Source: Vescimonas sanitatis
Lineage (GTDB): Bacteria > Bacillota > Clostridia > Oscillospirales > Oscillospiraceae
Reading direction: 5' to 3'
Assembly (NCBI RefSeq): GCF_049060325.1
Contig: NZ_JBMGPW010000006.1
Span: 128,774 to 192,773 of the forward strand
DNA length: 64,000 bases
Position numbers and translations under genes: made by a program. Shown here one piece after another: positions 32,859 through 41,610 of the stretch (positions within the stretch are counted from its first letter, which is position 1; the number at the start of each line of letters is the position of its first letter). The notes under the pieces were generated by a model, which ran no database searches, was not told where the DNA came from, and was given only the letters and a program-made list of their open reading frames with translations.

Positions 32859-32920
32859 TTGCTTCGTTCACAGGTGAACGGGTTATACTTCCATTATAGG
32901 GAAAAACCCACTAAAGTCAA
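32859..32920. promoter_or_regulatory. MerR-type operator and overlapping divergent promoters
   Basis: Plus strand: -35 TTGCTT (32859-32864), 19-bp spacer, -10 TATACT (32884-32889). The spacer holds the perfect dyad CGTTCAC-AG-GTGAACG (32865-32880). A 19-bp spacer over a dyad is the hallmark of MerR-activated promoters. Minus strand, for the regulator: TTGACT (32915-32920), 16-bp spacer, TATAAT (32893-32898). The same dyad lies downstream of that start site, so autorepression is likely. Confidence 0.8.
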
Positions 32921-33018
32921 CACCGGAGGCGCACATGTGCGCCTCTGTCTTCGCCCGGGCGAAGACAGATACCCGTGCCCCACTGGAAAGACCCCGATAT
33001 TTGAGAGGAGCGTACATC

Positions 33019-34815
33019 ATGAACCACAAAAAATTACTTTTGACCCTGACCCTGTGCCTGTGTGCCCTGCTCTGCACGGTGGTCACCGCCTCCGCGTCGG
33101 AAGTGTCGGTGCACAGCCACCCCGTCTGCGGCAAGACACATACCGACATCGGCGACCATACCGGCACCTGTGGGGATGTTACCTGGACAGCTTGGACCGG
33201 CAATGATATGGATGCCGGAACTAGAGATATACAGCTTACCACTGGTCACTATTACCTCTCCGATAATGTAACTCCCACATCAACAATACACATTGTTGGG
33301 CAGGTATGTCTCTGCCTAAACGGTTGTACCCTAAGCTATTCGGGGATTGTGTCCAGTGATAGTGACAGTATTGGTGGCATGATATTGTTGGATGACGGAG
33401 CTGTGCTGAACATCTGCGATTGTAAAGGCGGTGGCAGTATCGTGTACAATTATGATAGCAGTACTTGGCGAAAATCTACTATTCTCGTTAAGGGAGAGAG
33501 CACACTGAATTTGTACGGCGGCAGTGTGATAAAAGAAAACGGTACAGAGACTACGGCTGTTGACCTAAACTATTACGCTGGTGCGAATTTTCATATGTAT
33601 GGCGGTAAGGTTGAAAACAGGAGCACCCGGAATTCCTATAATACCTATGCGGTGTATGTGGGCGGAAAACCAGGTGACCAAGTCAAACGCTCTGATGTGA
33701 AGCTGTACGAAGGAGAGGTCGGTAGTAGGGGCTATGGTATTAGAGTTTTTATTGCGAGTCCCAGTATTCTTGTTGCGGGCGGGAAAATTGAAAGCGATAA
33801 TACGGCGATAGCGGTGGGAGATGCATCTCTGACACTACAAGGAAAGCCAATAATCAAAACAACGGAGGATGATTCTGCGGCGATCAAAGTGGGTTCGAAT
33901 AATATCAAAGTAGAAGATAGTTTCGCCCCCACGTCCCCTGTATCTGTAGAGAACACAAGTGAGATGTTCGGAACAGCTTCCTCAGCAGACAAGGCGCAGT
34001 ACTTCACATCCTTTGAAAGCGGAAAGTTTGTGGCGTACGACAATGGTACCCTGAAATTTACCGCCTGCGCCATCACCCAGCAGCCCACAAAAGACAACAG
34101 CTACACGGTCAAGGGCAACGCGCCCGATAGCAAGCTGAGCTACCGGTGGTATGCGGCCAAAGAGGGCGAGATCACCGTAACAGACGCGGTTGCCCGAAAA
34201 GGCGAGAATGCTGATTATTATAATAGTTGGGGTTGGGAAGTACCATGTGATTCAAACGGAGTCGACTGCTTCACACTCTACATGAACAAGGGAGACGTGC
34301 TGACGCTGAGCGGTATTAAGGGTGGAAGGGTTACGGAAGTTTTAATTTCCGGCAGCAAGGCTGAAAAGCAAGACTCTTGGACCTATATATTCACTGCACC
34401 CGCGGCCGGCGAGTATACGCTGAAAATCAGCGCCATGGAGTTTAATATGGACGGCGATAGCAATGTGCCTGATCGTTCTGACTTGAGTTTCGAGGCGGCC
34501 TTGCGAACGCTTGTCCCGGATACGACCAAGCCCATGGGTGGAACAACGGCGGCGCTTGCCACCGCCGGTTTGTCCGCTGGCAAATATATTTGCCAGGTCA
34601 CATGGGAGGGCAAGAGTACGGTGAACAGCGGTGTTGTCCAGTTCAGCGGCAGCTCGCAGCAGTCCACGGGCAGCGGTTCCTACTACTACGCCCCCTCCAC
34701 AGCCAAGGATAAGAAGGACTCTCCCAAGACCGCCGACCCCGGTGTCCTCCTCTACGCCGGTCTGGCCCTCGCGTCCCTCACCGGTCTGGCCTGCACCGCC
34801 AAAAAGCGGCATTAA
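33019..34815 (+). CDS. Secreted, wall-anchored surface protein
   Basis: 598 aa from ATG 33019 (GAGAGGAG upstream). Signal peptide MNHKKLLLTLTLCLCALLCT to ASASE, a large beta-rich region with repeated strands like STLNLYGGSVI and NFHMYGGKVEN (right-handed beta-helix-like), an Ig-like tail region, and a C-terminal sorting-type end: SPKTADPG, hydrophobic segment VLLYAGLALASLTGLACTA, then KKRH. SPKTAD is a variant of LPxTG. Positions 33200-34000 are clearly AT-richer than the flanks. Target candidate of the divergent MerR regulator. Confidence 0.82.
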   Translation: MNHKKLLLTLTLCLCALLCTVVTASASEVSVHSHPVCGKTHTDIGDHTGTCGDVTWTAWTGNDMDAGTRDIQLTTGHYYLSDNVTPTSTIHIVGQVCLCLNGCTLSYSGIVSSDSDSIGGMILLDDGAVLNICDCKGGGSIVYNYDSSTWRKSTILVKGESTLNLYGGSVIKENGTETTAVDLNYYAGANFHMYGGKVENRSTRNSYNTYAVYVGGKPGDQVKRSDVKLYEGEVGSRGYGIRVFIASPSILVAGGKIESDNTAIAVGDASLTLQGKPIIKTTEDDSAAIKVGSNNIKVEDSFAPTSPVSVENTSEMFGTASSADKAQYFTSFESGKFVAYDNGTLKFTACAITQQPTKDNSYTVKGNAPDSKLSYRWYAAKEGEITVTDAVARKGENADYYNSWGWEVPCDSNGVDCFTLYMNKGDVLTLSGIKGGRVTEVLISGSKAEKQDSWTYIFTAPAAGEYTLKISAMEFNMDGDSNVPDRSDLSFEAALRTLVPDTTKPMGGTTAALATAGLSAGKYICQVTWEGKSTVNSGVVQFSGSSQQSTGSGSYYYAPSTAKDKKDSPKTADPGVLLYAGLALASLTGLACTAKKRH

Positions 34816-34863
34816 AAAGGTATTCCCCCGGTGTTTCTGACCCCGGCGCCGGGCGAATATACA

Positions 34864-34892
34864 GCAAAGGCACCCCTCGTGGGTGCCTTTGC
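34864..34892 (+). terminator. Terminator after the surface protein
   Basis: GCAAAGGCACCC (34864-34875), loop CTCGT, GGGTGCCTTTGC (34881-34892); T-tract poor (CATTTC). Confidence 0.75.
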
Positions 34893-35095
34893 CATTTCTC
34901 CGCGCCCGCAGGCGCATAAAAAGCCCCCGCAAAAAAACAAAAGAAAAAATTACACAGTTCCCCCTGAATTTGCACCTCATGTTCTGCGCCCTTTTGACAC
35001 AAAGTAACCCTGTCGCCGGCGACAAAACAAACCCCGTTTTCACCCGTTCAACGGCAAAAACGGGAAACATCACAATAAAATAAGGGGTGAGACGC

Positions 35096-36109
35096 TTGTA
35101 TGAACCACGGCATATCCCCGCCTCCCATCGTCTCTCCGCCTGGCTGCTCTCGGCGCTGTTTGCCCTCTCCCTCTGCGTGCAGCAGGCTTGGGCCGCCCCG
35201 GCGGAGCGCACCGTGATCCCCCTGGGTCAGGCGGTGGGCATCAAACTCTTTGCGGACGGCGTCCTGGTGGTGGCTCTGGCCGATGGCCCCACGCCCGCCC
35301 GCACCTGCGGCCTTCGTCAGGGCGATATCATCACCGCCATGGACGGCGCCGCTGTCGGCTCCACCGAGCAGGTCCAGGACCTTCTGGCCGATACGGCCGG
35401 CGCGCCCATTGTCCTCTCCGTCCGCCGCGGCGCAGACGCTCTGGCCCTCACCGCCTGTGCCCGCGAAAATAACGGTGTCTGGCAGCTGGGTGCCTGGATA
35501 CGCGACAGCATGGCCGGCATCGGCACCCTGACCTACTACGACCCCGCCACCGGTCAGTACGGTGCCCTCGGCCACGGCATCACCGATGTGGATACCGCAC
35601 AGCTCATGCCTCTGGCCTCCGGCGCCATCATGGAGACCACCGTCAAAGCGGTGAAAAAGGGTGCCAAGGGCGATCCCGGCGAGCTCAAGGGCGACTTCTC
35701 CGTCCAGCGCGATGTGGGCACCGTCACCGTCAACAGCAGCGGCGGCATTTTCGGCACCGTGGCCGACCCGGACTTCCTCTCCGGCGGCACGCCTGTCCCC
35801 GTGGCCGCTGCCGGCCAGATCACCACCGGCCCCGCCACCATCCTCGCCACCGTCTCCGGCAGCGATGTGCGGGAGTACCGTGTGGAGCTCGTCCGCCTCT
35901 ACGGCGCGGACGAGCCCACCCGCAACCTGCTCCTCCGCATCACCGACCCCGCCCTGCTCTCCGCCACCGGCGGCATCGTCCAGGGCATGAGCGGCAGCCC
36001 CATCCTCCAGAACGGCCGCATCGTCGGCGCGGTCACCCACGTCCTGCTCAACGACCCCACCCGCGGCTACGGCATATTCATTGAGAATATGCTCGACATG
36101 GCCGGCTGA
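35096..36109 (+). CDS. spoIVB: SpoIVB peptidase
   Basis: Sporulation serine protease (family S55) secreted by the forespore to trigger SpoIVFA cleavage and pro-sigma-K activation. I start at TTG 35096, since AAGGGGTG (35082-35089) is seven bases upstream; an in-frame GTG at 35087 lies within that site. One N-terminal membrane anchor (LSAWLLSALFALSLCVQQAW), a PDZ domain (CGLRQGDIITAMDGAAVGST), then the peptidase with His in YGALGHGITDVDT and the nucleophile in GMSGSPI. 337 aa. Confidence 0.93.
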   Translation: MYEPRHIPASHRLSAWLLSALFALSLCVQQAWAAPAERTVIPLGQAVGIKLFADGVLVVALADGPTPARTCGLRQGDIITAMDGAAVGSTEQVQDLLADTAGAPIVLSVRRGADALALTACARENNGVWQLGAWIRDSMAGIGTLTYYDPATGQYGALGHGITDVDTAQLMPLASGAIMETTVKAVKKGAKGDPGELKGDFSVQRDVGTVTVNSSGGIFGTVADPDFLSGGTPVPVAAAGQITTGPATILATVSGSDVREYRVELVRLYGADEPTRNLLLRITDPALLSATGGIVQGMSGSPILQNGRIVGAVTHVLLNDPTRGYGIFIENMLDMAG

Positions 36110-36181
36110 CAGACCCGGTGGGGAGGGCCGGGAAGCCCTCCCCGTCCGGCCTTTCCTATAAAAACGAGAGGAGCGTTTTTC

Positions 36182-36400
36182 ATGCAGTCCCTGCTCATTA
36201 AGGACACCACCCGCGCCCAGCGGGAGGAGATCGTCCGCCGCGCCCTCAGCGCCTGCGGCAGCCCCTGTGACGGCTGCAATGGCTGCGGCAACGCCGGCGG
36301 CGGCCGGGTAGACAGTATCTACCAACCCTATATCGACGGCGAGAAGGAGTTGGCGGAGATAAACGCCGAATATTCCGCCTCCCGCGGTCTGGTAAGATAA
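36182..36400 (+). CDS. Small Cys-cluster protein (72 aa)
   Basis: ATG 36182, with GAGAGGAG ten bases upstream. MQSLLIKDTTRAQREEIVRR, then a dense cluster ACGSPCDGCNGCGNAGGGR (four Cys) suited to metal binding, then a helical acidic tail ending YSASRGLVR. Lies 72 bp after spoIVB and before a terminator, so it may share the spoIVB transcript. Family not recognised. Confidence 0.7.
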   Translation: MQSLLIKDTTRAQREEIVRRALSACGSPCDGCNGCGNAGGGRVDSIYQPYIDGEKELAEINAEYSASRGLVR

Positions 36401-36404
36401 ACGC

Positions 36405-36430
36405 AAAAGCGGCCCGAAAGGGCCGCTTTT
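36405..36430. terminator. Bidirectional intrinsic terminator
   Basis: AAAAGCGGCCC (36405-36415), loop GAAA, GGGCCGCTTTT (36420-36430), between convergent genes. Confidence 0.9.
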
Positions 36431-36449
36431 CTCCGTGTGCACATATTTG

Positions 36450-36713
36450 TCACTTCTGCGCCTGCTCCTGTTCATAGGCCTGCTGTACCGCCACCGCCAG
36501 CTGGTCGGCGCAGGAGGTGCTCCGCGGCCCGCAGGTGTTGCCCCGCAGCAGCGCCTCGATCTGCGCCACGCTCATGCCGTCCACCAGCTTGCTCACGGCC
36601 TTCAGGTTGCCGTCGCAGCCGCCCACAAAGTGCACATTCCGCACCTTGTCTCCGTCCAGCTCGAAGGAGATCTCCCGCGAGCAAGTGCCCTTCGTTCTGT
36701 ATATATGCTCCAT
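36450..36713 (-). CDS. TSCPD domain-containing protein
   Basis: 87 aa, starting MEHIYRTKGTCSREISFELD and containing GPRSTSCADQLA, the TSC[PA]DQLA motif of the TIGR03905/TSCPD family related to the C-terminal part of vitamin-B12-dependent ribonucleotide reductase. Here A replaces P in the motif. Function of the stand-alone proteins is unknown. AAGGAGTGG precedes the ATG. It lies just after the cobalamin nucleotide-loop operon on the same strand. Confidence 0.85.
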   Translation of the reverse strand: MEHIYRTKGTCSREISFELDGDKVRNVHFVGGCDGNLKAVSKLVDGMSVAQIEALLRGNTCGPRSTSCADQLAVAVQQAYEQEQAQK

Positions 36714-36736
36714 TTTGCCACTCCTTTGCAGAAAGA

Positions 36737-37300
36737 TTACATTATTTTCGAATAGCTTACAGGTTTTTTCTCGTTAAAACTAACCTGATATCCCTCGCCG
36801 GGTGCCAGCAGATAGTCGTACCGCGTTCCGCCGAACCAGTGCATCATCAGTCCCGACGTCACCCCGCCGTGGATCACGCACACCGCGTCCTCCCCCGCGT
36901 CGATAACGGGCTGTATCGCGGCCAGATTTCGTGCCAGCACCTGCGGCGCACTCTCTCCGTTGGGGCATATATTGTGCTCTGAGTCCTCACACCACACAAT
37001 AAATTGTGGATCGTGCTCCAGATCGCCGGCGTAGGCCCGCATCTCGAAATCGCCGAAATCCATCTCCCGCAGCCCCGGCAGCACCGTGTATGCCACGTCG
37101 CCGTATATGGCCCGCAGCGTCTGTATCGTCCGCGTCATTCCGCTGACGTAGTAGTGCTCCGCCGTGGGATATACGCCGGTCAAAGCTTTCTGCTGCAAGG
37201 CCTCCAGCGATTTCGGCAGCGCCGGGATATCCGCCGCGCCATAATACAGATTTTTCTGGCTGCCCTCGGTCTCCCCGTGCCGCAAAAGTGTCAGTTTCAT
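36737..37300 (-). CDS. cobC: Histidine phosphatase, CobC-like
   Basis: 187 aa from ATG 37300 with GGAGGAATTGAA. RHGETEGS opens the phosphoglycerate-mutase-like fold with its catalytic His, and VIHGGVTSGLM carries the second His. The operon context (cobT, cobU, cobS) makes alpha-ribazole phosphatase, which dephosphorylates alpha-ribazole phosphate or cobalamin phosphate, the best call. The start codon overlaps the upstream stop codon by four bases. Family members are diverse, so the substrate is inferred from context. Confidence 0.8.
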   Translation of the reverse strand: MKLTLLRHGETEGSQKNLYYGAADIPALPKSLEALQQKALTGVYPTAEHYYVSGMTRTIQTLRAIYGDVAYTVLPGLREMDFGDFEMRAYAGDLEHDPQFIVWCEDSEHNICPNGESAPQVLARNLAAIQPVIDAGEDAVCVIHGGVTSGLMMHWFGGTRYDYLLAPGEGYQVSFNEKKPVSYSKIM

Positions 37301-37647
37301 TTCAATTCCTCCGCTATCCCGCAGAAAACGCGCGTCACATGTTCCGCTTTTTTCGCCAATTGCTGCAGAATTATTCCATAGCGCTCCCGCCATGCCCGCT
37401 CCGCACCGTCCATGGGTACAATGCCCCCGTTGACTTGTCTGGCGATGACGACTGCGTCCTCGAGCAGCGGCAAAAACCTTGTGATATCGTTATTTCTGCG
37501 GCTCAGCGCCTCCAAATGCCGATAGCATTTGCAGCCTGGTACCGGATCGGATATTGCCAGATCGCATACGTCATTTTCTGTTAAGTTATATGCTTTCAGC
37601 GCGTATGCCAGCTTTCCCTGGAACGCGCCTCCAATGATCAGGATCAT
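37297..37647 (-). CDS. CobU-like P-loop protein (short)
   Basis: 116 aa from ATG 37647 (GGAGG upstream). It opens MILIIGGAFQGKLAYALKAY, a CobU-type P-loop in which the usual GGxxSGKS is GGAFQGKL. The rest aligns loosely with adenosylcobinamide kinase/guanylyltransferase, but it is about 60 residues shorter than the true CobU encoded two genes upstream. Probably a divergent paralogue in the same operon; activity uncertain because the P-loop Lys is kept but the following Ser/Thr is lost. Confidence 0.7.
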   Translation of the reverse strand: MILIIGGAFQGKLAYALKAYNLTENDVCDLAISDPVPGCKCYRHLEALSRRNNDITRFLPLLEDAVVIARQVNGGIVPMDGAERAWRERYGIILQQLAKKAEHVTRVFCGIAEELK

Positions 37648-37649
37648 AT

Positions 37650-38378
37650 TTACCTCCACAACACCAGTACCGCTGCACCGCCTAACTCCGCAATGGTCAG
37701 GGCGAAGCCTGACACATCGCCGGACATACCATCCAGCTGCCGGAAAGCGTACCATGCCGCCAGCCAATAGCACACCGCCGCAGCCAACGGAGCAAAGCTG
37801 TCCCACAGCAGTACGGAGAGCCCACACACCGCCGCCAGCACAATGGCGGCAAATACCACAGGTGCGCCGCCGCGGGTCATGGCGCTGTACTGGCTGGTGG
37901 ACATGGGCCGAAGTGTCAGAACGGCCAGTGCTGCACAGGCCCGTGATGCCGCAGGTATCAGCGTCAGCGGCCAAAGGGGCAGCGTCTCCGCCGACAGAAA
38001 TACCGCCCATTGGCACAGGACCAGCAGCGCCAGACAGATCACCGCGAAGGCCCCGCAGTGGGAATCCTTCAGTATTCGCTGCCGTGTCTCCAGGTCCCGG
38101 CGGCTCAATACCGCGTCGCACACATCCATATAGCCGTCCAGATGCATAAAACCTGTGATCAGCCAGGGAGCTGCTGCGCACAGCAGAGCAGCCAGCGGCT
38201 GTGGCAAAAAGCTGCCCAGCCACGCGCACAACGCCCATATGCCGCCGACGATCAGCCCTATCAGGGGCAGACAAGCCAGCATTTTTCGCCGGGCGCTCTC
38301 CCGCCATATTTTTTTAGGGCAGGGAATGGTCAGGAACATACCCCACGCCATGAAAAAGCCGTATATCCAGTCAGACAC
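37650..38378 (-). CDS. cobS: Adenosylcobinamide-GDP ribazoletransferase
   Basis: Cobalamin synthase: joins adenosylcobinamide-GDP and alpha-ribazole at the membrane. 242 aa, with about six hydrophobic helices. Family motifs MHLDGYMDVCDAVLSRRD and FRQLDGMSGDVSG are visible. Overlaps the cobU gene by 8 bp and is 2 bp from the downstream CobU-like gene. Confidence 0.95.
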   Translation of the reverse strand: MSDWIYGFFMAWGMFLTIPCPKKIWRESARRKMLACLPLIGLIVGGIWALCAWLGSFLPQPLAALLCAAAPWLITGFMHLDGYMDVCDAVLSRRDLETRQRILKDSHCGAFAVICLALLVLCQWAVFLSAETLPLWPLTLIPAASRACAALAVLTLRPMSTSQYSAMTRGGAPVVFAAIVLAAVCGLSVLLWDSFAPLAAAVCYWLAAWYAFRQLDGMSGDVSGFALTIAELGGAAVLVLWR

Positions 38379-38910
38379 GGGGCAGTTCTCCTTTCCACAG
38401 GTGGGGCAGGCCCACCGTCATCTCACATACCACGTCAAATTCCGCTGCCAGCCCTTGACAGATATCCGCCAGGCCCCGAACATAAACTTCCGTCCAGTCC
38501 CGGTAGTCCTCGCCGCCGTGCCAGATATCGTCGCACACAGCGATAAAATGGTCGAGGTAACGGCTGATATCCAGCAGCTCCCGCAGTACCCGATTTGCTG
38601 CGCCGGCGTCCGGCGCGGGACCGGGAAACATCTGCTCCGACAGACAGGCGGTAACACTGTCGAACAGCACCGTGCCGTGCCTGTCCAGTGCCGGTAAGGC
38701 GGCGGGCAGGTCGAAGCTGCGCTCGACGGTGATAAAATCCATGCCTGCCCGGTCCGCCACATGGCGGCGGATACGTGCCAGGTCCTCGTCATCATGGGGG
38801 GTCATGGTGGCCCAATAATACCGAGGCGCGTCCCCGGACAGTGCGGCGGCCAGGCGTTGGGCCATGGTGCTCTTTCCGCTTTTTCCGCCGCCGATCAGCA
38901 GTATCCTCAT
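38371..38910 (-). CDS. cobU: Adenosylcobinamide kinase/adenosylcobinamide-phosphate guanylyltransferase
   Basis: Phosphorylates and then guanylylates adenosylcobinamide. 179 aa, full length. P-loop GGGKSGKSTMAQRLA at the N terminus; His-containing region of the guanylylated intermediate near ARIRRHVADRAG; VLFDSVTACLSEQMF and VCDDIWHGGEDYRDWT match the family. Overlaps cobT by four bases and cobS by eight. Confidence 0.94.
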   Translation of the reverse strand: MRILLIGGGKSGKSTMAQRLAAALSGDAPRYYWATMTPHDDEDLARIRRHVADRAGMDFITVERSFDLPAALPALDRHGTVLFDSVTACLSEQMFPGPAPDAGAANRVLRELLDISRYLDHFIAVCDDIWHGGEDYRDWTEVYVRGLADICQGLAAEFDVVCEMTVGLPHLWKGELPRV

Positions 38911-40010
38911 GGCTTGTCCACCGTAAAGCTGTCGCCTGCGCGTATTTCGTCCAGATAGTCATCCTGTATGGCCGCCTGGGCAAAGGTGGCCATACCGGCC
39001 ATTACGCCGCAGGCACCCTCTAACACCCGGAACAGCAGGGGACACCCGCTGCCCTCACCCAGCCGCATTCCCAGATGCAGGCAGGGCTCCAGACCCAGCC
39101 GGTCTGCTGCCAGGCGGTAGCCCACCTCATAGGAGTCGTGGGACAGAAACAGATAGTCCTGCACTTCGGGGCACAGCGTAACGGCACACAGTGCGGCCAC
39201 CACGGAGATGAAGCCGTCTACCGCTGCCGGTATGCGCTCACGGGCACAGCCCAGGAAAGCCCCGGCCATGGCGGCGATATCCAGCCCGCCCACGGCACAC
39301 AGCACATCCAATACATCATCCTTGTCAACAGCCCGACGCGTCAGCGCACGGCGCAGCACGTCCTTCTTGCGGGCGAAGCCCTCGTCTGTCAGTCCGCCGC
39401 CCCGGCCGGTGACGGCCTCGATGTCCGCACCGGTCAGCGCGGACAGTACCGCGGCAGAGGTGCTGGTGTTGCCGATCCCCATCTCGCCGATGCCCAGGGC
39501 GGTGATACTGTCGGCTCTGGCGCGCGCCGCCTGCTCCATGCCGGCGGCCATGGCGGCAAGCGCCTCCGGCCGGGTCATAGCGTCCTCTACGGCGATGTTT
39601 CCGGTGCCCCGCCGGATCTTCCGGTCCAGAATGTCTACATCCGGCACATCGCCGGCAATACCCACGTCCACGACGGCCACATCGTCGCCGAAGGCGGCGG
39701 CCATAGCGGACATCCCGGTCCTGCGCCGGGTCATGTTGACGGCCTGCTGCAAGGTCACGGACCGGGGCGCGCAGGACACGCCTTCGTCCACCACGCCGTT
39801 GTCGGCGGCAAACACCGCCACGCGGCAGCTGTCCATTTTCGGGCATACCTGACCGGTGATACCTGCCAGACGGATGGATATGTCCTCCAGCGCGCCCAAG
39901 CTCCCCGGCGGTTTGGCCAGCTCTGCCTGTCGTTTCCGGGCCGCGTCCATCGCCGCCCGGTCGGCCGGTCGGATGGCCTGTATATACTGCTGCAATGCTG
40001 CTTCTGTCAT
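38907..40010 (-). CDS. cobT: Nicotinate-nucleotide--dimethylbenzimidazole phosphoribosyltransferase
   Basis: Activates the lower-ligand base to alpha-ribazole phosphate. 367 aa. Signature stretches AKPPGSLGALEDISIRLAGI, FAADNGVVDEGVSCAP and LGIGEMGIGNTSTSAAVL are present, as is the catalytic Glu in GMRLGEGSGCPL. Overlaps the upstream TIM-barrel gene and the downstream cobU gene by four bases each. Confidence 0.96.
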   Translation of the reverse strand: MTEAALQQYIQAIRPADRAAMDAARKRQAELAKPPGSLGALEDISIRLAGITGQVCPKMDSCRVAVFAADNGVVDEGVSCAPRSVTLQQAVNMTRRRTGMSAMAAAFGDDVAVVDVGIAGDVPDVDILDRKIRRGTGNIAVEDAMTRPEALAAMAAGMEQAARARADSITALGIGEMGIGNTSTSAAVLSALTGADIEAVTGRGGGLTDEGFARKKDVLRRALTRRAVDKDDVLDVLCAVGGLDIAAMAGAFLGCARERIPAAVDGFISVVAALCAVTLCPEVQDYLFLSHDSYEVGYRLAADRLGLEPCLHLGMRLGEGSGCPLLFRVLEGACGVMAGMATFAQAAIQDDYLDEIRAGDSFTVDKP

Positions 40011-40780
40011 GTCGGTTCCTCGATAAATCCCTGCGCCGCCAGCCAGTGCAGCGACGGCAGGGCGTCCTGATTTTCAATGGTGAATGTGGCATCCGGCGCG
40101 GCGTGCAGCACCGTGTCGATGATCTGCCGCATGGGGATGTTTCCCTCTCCCAGCGGGGCGTGCAGGTCCGTATCGCCCTGGTTGTTGTGCAGGTGAACGT
40201 GCCGCAGCCATGGGGCCATAGGCACGATCCAATCCATGGGCGGCGTTTCGCTGACGCAGGTGTTGGCGTGGCCCACATCCAAGCACAGCCCCAATCGGGG
40301 ATCGTCTATCTGGGCGGCGATGGACACCAGCGTCTCCGGCGACGGCTCCATGACATTTTCCAGCGCCAGTGTCATGTCGGCCGGTACGTCCCGCAGGAAT
40401 TCCCGCCAGAACCGCACCGACTGCTCCACATACCACTCCGGAAAGTAGACATGGGGAATAAAGCCTCCGTGGAATACCATGCGTCGTATACCCAGCGCCT
40501 GCGCTGCGTCCAGTGCCTGCCGGAACCGCCGCATGGCTACATCCCGGGCCAACGGATCGATGGCGCAGGGGATCAGCTCGGCGAAGGGGCCGTGGAACCA
40601 CAGACTGCTGATACCGTGTATTTCCTCCCGCGTCCGGGGCAGGGCGGCGGGATCATCAAGCAGAGGCGCATAGGAGAAGGCGATGGTCTCCAGTCCCAAC
40701 TGCCACTGCCGGGCCAGCGCCGGGGCACAGCTGTCCATGCCGGAGATATGCAGTTTTCCTTGCAGCAGAGGTGAGGCCAT
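40007..40780 (-). CDS. TIM-barrel sugar-phosphate isomerase/epimerase-like protein
   Basis: 257 aa from ATG 40780 with AAAGGAG; a longer in-frame start would run through a non-coding terminator. AP-endonuclease-2/xylose-isomerase-like barrel with metal-type residues: MVFHGGFIP, LALENVMEPS, LCLDVGHANTC, HVHLHNNQGDTDLH. First gene of the cobT-cobU-cobS cluster and translationally coupled to cobT. A sugar-phosphate or ribazole-related step is suggested by position only. Confidence 0.8.
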   Translation of the reverse strand: MASPLLQGKLHISGMDSCAPALARQWQLGLETIAFSYAPLLDDPAALPRTREEIHGISSLWFHGPFAELIPCAIDPLARDVAMRRFRQALDAAQALGIRRMVFHGGFIPHVYFPEWYVEQSVRFWREFLRDVPADMTLALENVMEPSPETLVSIAAQIDDPRLGLCLDVGHANTCVSETPPMDWIVPMAPWLRHVHLHNNQGDTDLHAPLGEGNIPMRQIIDTVLHAAPDATFTIENQDALPSLHWLAAQGFIEEPT

Positions 40781-40855
40781 GTTCCGCGCTCCTTTTGTCG
40801 TTCTGCGGGGTATTATAGCATGAGTCCCGCAAAAAGAAAAGCCCCATAGGGCAGC

Positions 40856-40875
40856 AAAAAACCCGCTTGCGCGGG
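40856..40875 (-). terminator. Intrinsic terminator after tadA
   Basis: Minus strand: CCCGC (40875-40871), loop GCAA, GCGGG (40866-40862), then TTTTTT (40861-40856). A second stem (AGCGGAGTGCC-type, 40897-40922) lies between it and tadA. Confidence 0.8.
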
Positions 40876-41013
40876 CAAATATCTCCGGACACCATAAAGC
40901 GGAGTGCCGCTTGGCGCTCCGCAGATATGGCAGGAAGAGAAGATGAAAAAAGTTTTTTGTTTCTTGCATGATTAGGATATCGCGGAGATGTGAAAAAAAT
41001 TCGGTTACAAATA

Positions 41014-41517
41014 TTAAAAATCTGTGAAATCTTCAACAATGTTCGCCGAACGATTTGTATTCTCGCCGTTTTTCTCCCGAACTTTCTGGAAAAAGGTCTG
41101 CAAAACGTCGCGGCATTCGTCGCCGCACACATTGCCCACCAGCTGTGGCGGACGGGGAAAGCCCTCCATAAACAAATTCAGCACGCCGCCGCAGGCGCCC
41201 ATCACCTCATCCCGGGCGCCGTAGTACACCCGCCGGATGCGGGCGTTAAGAATGGCCCCAGCGCACATGGGGCAGGGCTCCAGCGTCACATACAGGTCGC
41301 ACTCGTCCAACCGCCAACTGCCCAGCGCCGCATTGGCCTGGGCGATGGCCTCCATCTCTGCGTGAGAGACGGCGGCCTGCTTTTCCTCCCGCTGGTTGCG
41401 GCCGCGGCCCACGATCTCGTCATTGCGGACGATGACGCAGCCCACCGGCACCTCGCCGTGGACAGCGGCCTCCTGTGCCAGAGCGAGGGCCTGCTGCATG
41501 AAATATTCCTGTTCCAT
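41014..41517 (-). CDS. tadA: tRNA adenosine(34) deaminase
   Basis: Converts A34 to inosine in tRNA-Arg(ACG). 167 aa from ATG 41517 (GGAAAGGA upstream). Zinc/catalytic motifs SHAEMEAIAQAN and TLEPCPMCAGAIL, then ARIRRVYYGA, are standard. The reading frame stays open further upstream but without conservation. Divergent from the DUF2508-bofA pair. Confidence 0.96.
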   Translation of the reverse strand: MEQEYFMQQALALAQEAAVHGEVPVGCVIVRNDEIVGRGRNQREEKQAAVSHAEMEAIAQANAALGSWRLDECDLYVTLEPCPMCAGAILNARIRRVYYGARDEVMGACGGVLNLFMEGFPRPPQLVGNVCGDECRDVLQTFFQKVREKNGENTNRSANIVEDFTDF

Positions 41518-41610
41518 AGCTGTCCTTTCCGGGCGGACAGGCCGCCCCTGTTTGAAACCGGGCATAAATGCGTAAACTGGACGTACAATATTGATGTGGA
41601 GGGGAACCCT

